From contig NZ_JAHAHT010000004.1 of assembly GCF_018373095.1 (NCBI RefSeq), forward strand, positions 1-47,484: 47,484 nucleotides of DNA. The letters are read 5' to 3'. The notes under the pieces are model-generated. The model saw only the letters and a list, made by a program, of their open reading frames with translations. It was not told the origin of the DNA and made no database searches. Shown piece after piece: positions 34,156-40,818 of the stretch. Both the position numbers and the translations under genes were made by a program. The stretch comes from Haemophilus parahaemolyticus (GTDB taxonomy: Bacteria > Pseudomonadota > Gammaproteobacteria > Enterobacterales > Pasteurellaceae). Every line of letters begins with the position of its first letter. The stretch's first letter is position 1.

Positions 34156-34192
34156 AGGTCGTCTGAACCTAAATCTTTCAGATGACCTTTCT
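34156..34192 (+). terminator. Terminator built from an inverted pair of Neisseria-type DNA uptake sequences
   Basis: AGGTCGTCTGAA (34156-34167) is exactly the DUS dialect described for Neisseria mucosa. Its partner TTCAGATGACCT (34177-34188) is the complement with one change. Together they form an 11-of-12 stem, loop of nine, followed by ttctacttt. Inverted DUS pairs commonly form terminators in Neisseria. It sits nine bases after the ATPase-DUF4435 stop. Confidence 0.85.
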
Positions 34193-34252
34193 ACTTTCAA
34201 ATATCCATTAAAAAAGTATAGTCTACGATTGTGTTTTTGTTAGATAAAACCG

Positions 34253-34307
34253 CTGAGTTTAGATAAAAACAAGCAGGCAGATTTTGAAGGGGATTTGCAA
34301 AAAACTT
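34253..34307 (+). repeat. Direct repeat copy A, with degraded uptake signal
   Basis: This segment, starting CTGAGTTTAGATAAAA and ending ATTTGCAAAAA, has a near relative at 34898-34949 after the truncated mdaB. Copy A has ACAAGCAGGC where copy B has the intact uptake core ACAAGCGGTC. Confidence 0.6.
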
Positions 34308-34316
34308 TGAAATTTA

Positions 34317-34802
34317 ACCGCACTTGGACACAATGTACAAGAAACCGTGATTGATGCCGGCTACGATGTTGAAGCAGAAATTGAAAAATTTTTGTGGATG
34401 GATGCTGTGATTTGGCAAATGCCGAGCTGGTGGATGCACGAGCCTTGGACAGTAAAAAAATACATAGACGAAGTATTAACCAGCGGACACGGCAAGTTGT
34501 ATCACAGCGATGGCAGACACAGCGTCAATCCAACTGAAGGCTATGGTACAGGCGGTTTGTTGCAAGGCAAAAAACACATGCTTTCACTGACTTGGAATGC
34601 ACCGATTGAAGCCTTTACCCGCGAAGGCGATTTCTTTGAAGGCAAAGGTGTGGATGCTGTGTATATGCCTTTCCACAAACTCAATGAGTTCATCGGCTTG
34701 ACCCGTCTGCCGACATTCTTATGTAACGATGTGGTTAAAAATCCACAAGTAGAACAATATTTATCAGACTACCAAGCACATTTGGAAAAAGTGTTTGGTT
34801 AA
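34317..34802 (+). pseudogene. mdaB: Second mdaB copy, 5'-truncated and diverged
   Basis: These 486 bases align without gaps to 31817-32302 with about 40 differences by my count (near 92% identity, 7 amino-acid changes). The first ~31 codons and the ATG are missing. The frame hits a TGA just upstream, and the only possible start is GTG at 34347, giving 151 residues without the N-terminal nucleotide-binding strand. Homology continues through the terminator. It keeps YMPFHK, the form I recall in other MdaB proteins, so it is not simply a decayed copy of its neighbour. Confidence 0.85.
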
Positions 34803-34823
34803 TTGGGGAATTTTAGTTTAGAA

Positions 34824-34851
34824 GGTGGGTATTTTGGCTCACCTTTTTTAT
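34824..34851 (+). terminator. Weakened copy of the mdaB terminator
   Basis: GGTGGGT (34824-34830) pairs through two G-T wobbles with GCTCACC and is followed by six T. It corresponds to the hairpin at 32329 and shows that the duplicated unit includes the 3' flank. Confidence 0.7.
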
Positions 34852-34897
34852 TTCAAACGCTTATCAAACTTTCTGATAGGGAGGGAAGAATAATAGA

Positions 34898-34949
34898 CTG
34901 AGTTTAGATAAAACAAGCGGTCAAGTTTCAAGGAAAATTTGCAAAAAAT
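34898..34949 (+). repeat. Direct repeat copy B, with intact Apl uptake signal
   Basis: CTGAGTTTAGATAAAACAAG followed by the core GGTCAAG and the TTTGCAAAAA extension. It resembles copy A at 34253, and the two copies bracket the truncated mdaB. Confidence 0.6.
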
Positions 34950-34973
34950 AAACCCGCGCAACATAACCGCAAC

Positions 34974-35008
34974 AAAAAAGCGAGATAAATTATTCATCTC
35001 GCTTTTTT
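34974..35008. terminator. Bidirectional terminator
   Basis: A perfect 13-base inverted repeat, AAAAAAGCGAGAT (34974-34986) with ATCTCGCTTTTTT (34996-35008). It carries a T-run in either reading direction. It separates the mdaB copy from the transposase remnant. Confidence 0.88.
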
Positions 35009-35025
35009 CATATAGTGAAATAATG

Positions 35026-35337
35026 TTACAGTTTCTTAGAATTTAAAGACCATATTGTCACCCAGTTACGCATTGCTTTGTTGTGTTCGCGTCCTGCCAT
35101 TTGGTCGCCATAGCCTGCTTTTTCGGTGATTTCCGTTTCCGCCAAGTATTCACCCAAGGCATAAACCCACACTTTGTTGTGCAGATTGGCTGGGTCGTAG
35201 CGCACCACAACTCTTTTGTGTGACGTACCGATAAGCTCCAAAGACTCGTAACAGTTTTTGTTGCTACTAATTTTGCCTGCATTGAGGTGGAAGGTGCCGT
35301 CTTGGTTGAGGCAAACTTCCTCATGCAGGGTAAGCAA
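35026..35337 (-). pseudogene. Mu-like phage transposase A, C-terminal fragment
   Basis: The 103-codon frame includes HKRVVVRYDPANLHNKVWVY and AGYGDQMAGREHNKAMRNW. This matches the beta-barrel (Mu_transpos_C) region of MuA-type transposases such as that of the Haemophilus FluMu prophage. MuA proteins are about 660-690 residues. Here the integrase core and DNA-binding domains are missing, the 3' end diverges after NW, and a stop lies just upstream of the only start (TTG). It is a remnant of a Mu-like prophage, oriented toward the terminator at 34974. Confidence 0.8.
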
Positions 35338-35793
35338 TAATTAGTGATAATAAGACATTCTACGACCCCGTAGATTTAACTTTTGATGATGCTTTAGATT
35401 TAGAAGTGTGGGCGTGTGGTTCATATTGGACATAGCCTGATTTAAAGATTTAAATGCCATTTAAACGTGATTTATTGGTTCGTTTAATTTTCTTAATTTT
35501 TCTGGTTCATTCTGGCAGTTTCCATCCAATTCATTATTTTTTCTTAGTTTTCCTTTCTTAGACATAAAAAAGGGCAATGCACCGCAAAGCCCCTGTTTTT
35601 AATAGTTTTAACTCAGTTAATTTCGTTATTACAACAAAATTCCGCCAATTCATTGTTTCTTTTTGTTTCTTAGTTTTAGTGGTTTTTAACACTGGCTTAA
35701 ATTAGAAATTAGCTTTTGTATCTCATTTAGCACCTACCGTTGATATAAAAATGCTAATACTATTTTTGCTGAATATGAGATAAGGGATAAAAT
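35338..35793. other. Gene-free gap with small fragments, between transposase remnant and uvrA
   Basis: There is no full gene in 456 bases. A plus-strand open stretch without a start ends near 35436 and reads DNKTFYDPVDLTFDDALDLE then VWACGSYWT. This looks like a protein tail, perhaps from the same lost phage. On the minus strand a 34-codon frame (35461-35565, MSKKGKLRKNNELDG...) follows a hairpin and has no known match. The rest is T-rich with repeated 'cttagtttt' tracts. Confidence 0.45.
35566..35600. terminator. Terminator-like hairpin in the uvrA-side gap
   Basis: GGGCAATGC (35572-35580) and GCAAAGCCC (35584-35592) pair except for two central mismatches. The minus strand has a following run of six T; the plus strand has tgttttt. 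It would stop transcription leaving uvrA or the remnant region. Confidence 0.6.
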
Positions 35794-38622
35794 CTACCCT
35801 TTCTCTAAAATCTCTTTTAAAAATCTTGCTGTATGAGATTTTTTATCTTTAGCTATTTGCTCTGGCGTGCCTGTGGCAATAATTTGCCCACCACCAGCCC
35901 CCCCTTCAGGGCCTAAATCTACAATCCAGTCTGCAGTTTTGATCACATCTAAATTATGCTCAATCACCACAATGGTATTACCTTGATCACGCAGTTTATG
36001 TAGAACAGAAAGAAGCTGTTTAATATCGGCAAAATGCAAGCCTGTGGTGGGTTCATCTAAAATATAAAGCGTTTTGCCTGTATCGCGTTTGGAAAGTTCA
36101 GTTGCTAATTTTACACGCTGAGCTTCACCGCCCGAAAGCGAGGTTGAAGATTGCCCTAAGCGGATATAAGAGAGCCCCACATCCATTAAGGTTTGTAATT
36201 TACGTGCAATAGCTGGAATTGCATCAAAGAACTTACGGGCTTCTTCTACCGTCATATCCAAAACTTGATGGATCGTTTTGCCTTTATAACGAATTTCTAG
36301 CGTTTCACGATTATAGCGTTTTCCTTTACAATGGTCGCAAGGCACATACACATCAGGCAAAAAATGCATTTCCACTTTGATCACGCCATCGCCTTGGCAC
36401 GCCTCACAGCGCCCGCCACGCACGTTAAAGCTAAAACGCCCTACGTTATAACCACGTGCACGTGCCTCTTGCGTGCCCGCAAAAAGCTCACGAATTGGGG
36501 TGAATAAGCCCGTGTAAGTCGCAGGGTTTGAACGCGGAGTTCGCCCAATCGGGCTTTGGTCAATATCGATGACTTTATCGAAATGTGCCAAGCCTTCAAT
36601 GCTGTCGTAAGGGGCAACATCAGTACGTTCCGCTCGGTTTAACGCATTTTGAGCTAACGGAAATAGGGTGTCGTTAATCAAGGTTGATTTGCCTGAACCT
36701 GAAACACCTGTAATACAAGTAAATAAGCCTACAGGTACATCTAACTGCACACCTTTGAGGTTGTTGCCTCTCGCCCCTTTTAATGTGAGCACCCTGCTCT
36801 TATCGTAAGGAACACGTTTGGCAGGAATTTCAATTTTCTGTTTGCCTGATAAGAATTGCCCCGTAAGCGACTCTTCCACCTGCATAATTTCTTCTGCTGT
36901 TCCCTGTGCGATCACATTACCGCCGTGTACGCCTGCACCCGGCCCAATATCCACGATATGATCAGCAGCACGAATTGCATCTTCATCATGTTCAACTACA
37001 ATCACCGTATTGCCTAAATTACGCAGATGAATCAATGTGTTTAACAAACGTTCATTGTCGCGTTGGTGCAAACCGATAGAAGGTTCATCCAACACATACA
37101 TCACGCCCACTAAGCCTGCACCAATTTGGCTTGCTAAACGGATACGCTGTGCCTCACCACCCGAAAGCGTTTCTGCCGAACGAGAAAGGGAGAGATAATT
37201 CAAGCCTACATTGACAAGGAAGGATAAACGCTCACGAATTTCTTTCAGAATTTTCTCCGCAATTTTGGCTCGCTGACCTGAAAGTTCAAGCGTTTCAAAA
37301 AATTCTAATGCCTCACCAATTGATTTCTCTGCCACCATTGGCAAATTAGTGTTATCTAAGAAAACGTAGCGAGCCTCACGGCGTAAGCGTGAACCATTAC
37401 AGTCCAAACAGGGGCGATTGTTGATATATTTCGCCAACTCTTCCCGCACCGCATTCGATTCGGTCTCTTTATAACGGCGAGCCATATTGTTTAACACGCC
37501 CTCAAACGCATGCTTGCGTTTAATCTTATCGCCTCTATCGTTCACATAAACAAACTCAATTTCCTCTTTCGAGCCGTTCAAAATGATATTTTGGAATTTC
37601 TTGCTTAACTGGCTAAACGGAGCTTCTATATCAAAACCGTAATGATCCGCTACCGATTTCAATAAGCCAAAATAGTAGAAACTTCTACGATCCCAGCCCT
37701 TAATTGCACCACTTGCAAGCGATACATCAGGGTTTTGCACCACTTTTTTGGGGTCAAAAAACTGCTCTACGCCCAAGCCATCACAAGTTGGACATGCACC
37801 CGCAGGGTTGTTGAATGAGAACAAGCGAGGCTCTAGCTCGTGCAACGAATAACCACAATGTGGACAAGCAAAGGAAGAAGAGAACATCAACTCTTCCGCA
37901 TTAGGATCGTCCATATCCGCAATCACGGCCGTTGAGCCAGATAAATCTAATGCCGTTTCAAAGGACTCCGCCAAACGCGTTTTAATATCTTCACGCACCT
38001 TGAAACGATCTACCACCACTTCAATGGTGTGCTTTTTCTGTAATTCTAACTTCGGTGGATCAGACAAATCGCAAATTTCGCCATCAATACGGGCTCGAAT
38101 GTAACCATTAGCGGTCAAATTTTCTAAAAGTTTTACATGTTCGCCTTTGCGATCTTTCACCACTGGTGCAAGCAACATCAAGCGTTTACCTTCGGGCTCT
38201 TCCAAGACACGATCGACCATTTGTGAAATGGTTTGAGCTGTAAGCGGAATATCGTGATCAGGGCAACGTGGTTCGCCCACACGAGCAAATAATAAACGCA
38301 GATAATCGTGAATTTCAGTGACCGTACCCACTGTTGAACGAGGGTTGTGAGAAGTCGATTTCTGCTCAATAGAAATCGCAGGCGAAAGCCCTTCAATATG
38401 ATCCACATCGGGCTTTTCCATCAAAGAAAGAAATTGGCGAGCATAAGCAGAAAGGCTCTCTACATAGCGACGTTGCCCTTCAGCATAGAGCGTATCAAAT
38501 GCCAAAGAAGACTTGCCCGAACCAGACAAGCCAGTAATAACGATAAATTTATCTCGCGGTAAAATCAGGTTGATATTTTTTAGGTTATGGGTTCTCGCCC
38601 CACGAATGTCGATTTGCTTCAT
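35794..38622 (-). CDS. uvrA: UvrA excinuclease ABC subunit A
   Basis: UvrA is the damage-sensing ABC ATPase of nucleotide excision repair and loads UvrB. The 942 residues match the family (940). Walker A motifs are GLSGSGKSS and GVSGSGKST, with two SGGEAQR signatures. Zinc sites include CPHCGYSLHELEPRLFSFNN, CPTCDGLG and CEACQGDGVIKVEMHF...CDHCKGKRYN. I start at MKQIDIRGARTHNLKN, preceded by AAGGGA; the longer frame to 38658 extends into the promoter. It is divergent from ssb with a LexA box between them. Confidence 0.97.
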   Translation of the reverse strand: MKQIDIRGARTHNLKNINLILPRDKFIVITGLSGSGKSSLAFDTLYAEGQRRYVESLSAYARQFLSLMEKPDVDHIEGLSPAISIEQKSTSHNPRSTVGTVTEIHDYLRLLFARVGEPRCPDHDIPLTAQTISQMVDRVLEEPEGKRLMLLAPVVKDRKGEHVKLLENLTANGYIRARIDGEICDLSDPPKLELQKKHTIEVVVDRFKVREDIKTRLAESFETALDLSGSTAVIADMDDPNAEELMFSSSFACPHCGYSLHELEPRLFSFNNPAGACPTCDGLGVEQFFDPKKVVQNPDVSLASGAIKGWDRRSFYYFGLLKSVADHYGFDIEAPFSQLSKKFQNIILNGSKEEIEFVYVNDRGDKIKRKHAFEGVLNNMARRYKETESNAVREELAKYINNRPCLDCNGSRLRREARYVFLDNTNLPMVAEKSIGEALEFFETLELSGQRAKIAEKILKEIRERLSFLVNVGLNYLSLSRSAETLSGGEAQRIRLASQIGAGLVGVMYVLDEPSIGLHQRDNERLLNTLIHLRNLGNTVIVVEHDEDAIRAADHIVDIGPGAGVHGGNVIAQGTAEEIMQVEESLTGQFLSGKQKIEIPAKRVPYDKSRVLTLKGARGNNLKGVQLDVPVGLFTCITGVSGSGKSTLINDTLFPLAQNALNRAERTDVAPYDSIEGLAHFDKVIDIDQSPIGRTPRSNPATYTGLFTPIRELFAGTQEARARGYNVGRFSFNVRGGRCEACQGDGVIKVEMHFLPDVYVPCDHCKGKRYNRETLEIRYKGKTIHQVLDMTVEEARKFFDAIPAIARKLQTLMDVGLSYIRLGQSSTSLSGGEAQRVKLATELSKRDTGKTLYILDEPTTGLHFADIKQLLSVLHKLRDQGNTIVVIEHNLDVIKTADWIVDLGPEGGAGGGQIIATGTPEQIAKDKKSHTARFLKEILEKG

Positions 38623-38658
38623 ACGATCCCTTAAAAGTATGGATGGGAATGTTTCCAC

Positions 38659-38686
38659 ATTATATACTAAAAATAACGCTGTACAA
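38659..38686 (-). promoter_or_regulatory. uvrA promoter
   Basis: On the minus strand TATAAT (38659-38664) is a consensus -10 with TTGTAC (38681-38686) 16 bases upstream. The -35 lies inside the LexA box, so LexA binding would block it. Confidence 0.6.
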
Positions 38687-38694
38687 AATATCAG
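38679..38694. promoter_or_regulatory. LexA (SOS) box between uvrA and ssb
   Basis: CTGTACAAAATATCAG has the CTG-N10-CAG form of gamma-proteobacterial SOS boxes and ends TCAG, as I recall for the E. coli uvrA/ssb box. The position in the divergent uvrA-ssb region is conserved. Confidence 0.85.
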
Positions 38695-38770
38695 TTTATT
38701 CTAGCTTTTTTCTTTTAAAGCGGTTAAAATGCTACTCAATTTTACTAATATGAAAAGCTTAGAGGATTTT

Positions 38771-39316
38771 ATGGCTGGAGTAAATAAAGTAATTATCGTG
38801 GGCAATTTAGGCAACGATCCTGAAATGCGCACCATGCCAAATGGTGAAGCAGTAGCAAACATTAACGTCGCAACTAGTGAAAGCTGGACAGATAAAAACA
38901 CAGGCGAACGCCGTGAAGTGACTGAATGGCACCGTATTGTGCTCTATCGTCGCCCAGCAGAAGTAGCAGGTCAATACCTTCGTAAAGGTTCGAAAGTGTA
39001 TGTAGAAGGTCGTTTACGTACCCGTAAATGGCAAGACCAAAATGGTCAAGATCGCTACACAACTGAAATCCAAGGTGATGTGCTACAAATGTTAGACAGC
39101 CGTAATAGTCAAGGTGGTGATTTTGGTGGTAACACTGGTGGCTGGAATCAATCTAACAACCAAAGTGGTAACTGGAACCAAGCACCAGCATCAAATAACT
39201 ACAGCCAAGGTAATAGTTACAATAACAACTATTCACAAACATCACCAAAACCTGCAGCGAAACCAGTACAAGCTGAACCGCCAATGGATAATTTTGATGA
39301 TGATATTCCGTTTTAA
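38771..39316 (+). CDS. ssb: SSB single-stranded DNA-binding protein
   Basis: The 181-residue protein has an OB-fold (about 1-112, beginning MAGVNKVIIVGNLGNDPEMR), a Gln/Asn/Gly-rich flexible linker (about 113-170) and the acidic tip DNFDDDIPF that recruits PriA, RecQ, Exo I and others. I start at 38771 with GAGGA upstream; the frame from 38729 adds 14 residues not seen in the family. It is divergent from uvrA, sharing the LexA box. Confidence 0.97.
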   Translation: MAGVNKVIIVGNLGNDPEMRTMPNGEAVANINVATSESWTDKNTGERREVTEWHRIVLYRRPAEVAGQYLRKGSKVYVEGRLRTRKWQDQNGQDRYTTEIQGDVLQMLDSRNSQGGDFGGNTGGWNQSNNQSGNWNQAPASNNYSQGNSYNNNYSQTSPKPAAKPVQAEPPMDNFDDDIPF

Positions 39317-39324
39317 TCTATATT

Positions 39325-39354
39325 TACCCCAGCTTTAGCTGGGGGTATTTTTAT
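39325..39354 (+). terminator. Terminator after ssb
   Basis: CCCCAGC (39327-39333) pairs with GCTGGGG (39338-39344) across ttta and is followed by gtattttta. Confidence 0.88.
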
Positions 39355-39388
39355 CAACATTCTAACTTATCTTTTCATTTTTAGGTAT

Positions 39389-40738
39389 TTATTCCCCTGA
39401 AATCTTCATTTTCTCAATCAAAATCGAACCTGTTTGAATATTGGAACGATGCTCTACATCATCCGCCACCGCAACGATTTGGTTGAACATCTCTTGCAAT
39501 TGTCCTGCGACAGTGATTTCTGCCACAGGGTATTGGATTTCACCCTTCTCAACCCAGAAACCTGCTGCCCCGCGCGAATATTCGCCAGTAACGGGGTTAA
39601 TTGCCGAGCCTAAAAATTCAGTTAAAAGCAAGCCTGCATCCATTTCTTTTAAAAGAGTATCCAAACCACCTGTACGGTTTGGTTTAACAAGCCAGTTGTG
39701 TATACCGCCTGCGTGCCCTGTGCTTTTTAAACCCATTTTACGAGCTGAATAGCTGGTCATTAAATAGGTTTGTAACACACCATCAGTAATAATTTCACGG
39801 TCTTGCGTTATCACACCTTCGCTGTCAAATGCAGTTGAAGCAAGCTGACGTAAAAGATGCGGGCGTTCAGAAATTTCAAACCAATCTGGCAACACTTGTT
39901 TGCCTAAATGATCAAGCAAAAAGCTTGATTTTCGATACAACGCACCACCACTAATTGCTCCTGCCAAATGGCCGATTAACCCTGTTGCTACATCGTTGTA
40001 ATAGATAACGGGCACTTCGCACGTTTTGATCTTTTGGGGGTTGAGACGGTCAATCGCCTTAAATGCCGCTTGCTGCCCTACCCATTGTGCTGCTTGTAAC
40101 TTATCAAACTCACGCGAAATCGTGTATTCATAATCACGTTCTAGCTGTTCGCCGTGGGCTGAAATGACACTACACGAAAGTGAATAACGGCTGGAAAGGT
40201 TACTTTGCAACATTCCATATGTATTGCCATACACTCGCACACCACTATGTGAATTGAACGTTGCTCCTTCGCTATTAACGATTTTTTTATCAGCATTCAG
40301 GGCAGAATGTTCCGCTTCAATCGCCAGTGCTAACGCTTGGTCTACCGATAAATCCGCTTGATGATAGAGCTCTAAATCAGGCGCATCAAATGCCATCAAC
40401 TCTTTATCTGCCAAGCCTGCACAATCATCTTCTGAGGTATGTTTTGCAATTGCTAAAGCGGATTCGACCGCTTGTTGAATTGATTTTGATTGTAAATCTG
40501 ATGTGGAAGCGTTGCCCTTACGTTTGCCTAAATAGACCGAAATACCGAGTGAGCCGTCATTGTTAAATTCGATATTTTCAACCTGTTCCAAACGGCTAGA
40601 AACTGAAAGCCCTGCCACTTTTGTCACGCCCACTTCCGCTTCTGCCCCTGCTTTTTTAGCAAAATTTAACGCAAATTCAACCGCTTGGCGGAGTTCTTGT
40701 TCTTGGATTTGTAATTCTTGTTTAGTGATAAAAGACAT
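39389..40738 (-). CDS. pmbA: PmbA/TldE metalloprotease-complex subunit
   Basis: PmbA (TldE) forms with TldD a complex that degrades unfolded peptides; in enterics it matures microcin B17 and degrades the CcdA antitoxin. The 449 residues match E. coli (450). Typical blocks are SVYLGKRKGNASTSDL, AGAISGGALYRKSSFLLDHLG and NPVTGEYSRGAAGFWVEKGE. TldD carries the metal site; PmbA lacks HEXXH, as here. It lies 80 bases downstream of arcB. Confidence 0.95.
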   Translation of the reverse strand: MSFITKQELQIQEQELRQAVEFALNFAKKAGAEAEVGVTKVAGLSVSSRLEQVENIEFNNDGSLGISVYLGKRKGNASTSDLQSKSIQQAVESALAIAKHTSEDDCAGLADKELMAFDAPDLELYHQADLSVDQALALAIEAEHSALNADKKIVNSEGATFNSHSGVRVYGNTYGMLQSNLSSRYSLSCSVISAHGEQLERDYEYTISREFDKLQAAQWVGQQAAFKAIDRLNPQKIKTCEVPVIYYNDVATGLIGHLAGAISGGALYRKSSFLLDHLGKQVLPDWFEISERPHLLRQLASTAFDSEGVITQDREIITDGVLQTYLMTSYSARKMGLKSTGHAGGIHNWLVKPNRTGGLDTLLKEMDAGLLLTEFLGSAINPVTGEYSRGAAGFWVEKGEIQYPVAEITVAGQLQEMFNQIVAVADDVEHRSNIQTGSILIEKMKISGE

Positions 40739-40818
40739 AATTACCTTATAGCTATCCTATATAGCTGATTTACATAATTTAATTCGTGAAAATACTGCCG
40801 AGTGAATTCGGAACTTCC

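Noticed and set aside
34347..34802. Functional 151-residue MdaB paralogue starting at GTG
   Set aside because: It would lack the N-terminal FAD-binding strand, and the GTG corresponds to an internal valine of the intact copy, so a truncated pseudogene is more likely.
29735..35793. A complete prophage or conjugative element
   Set aside because: No integrase, structural phage genes, relaxase or att repeats were found; only a transposase fragment and an IS end.
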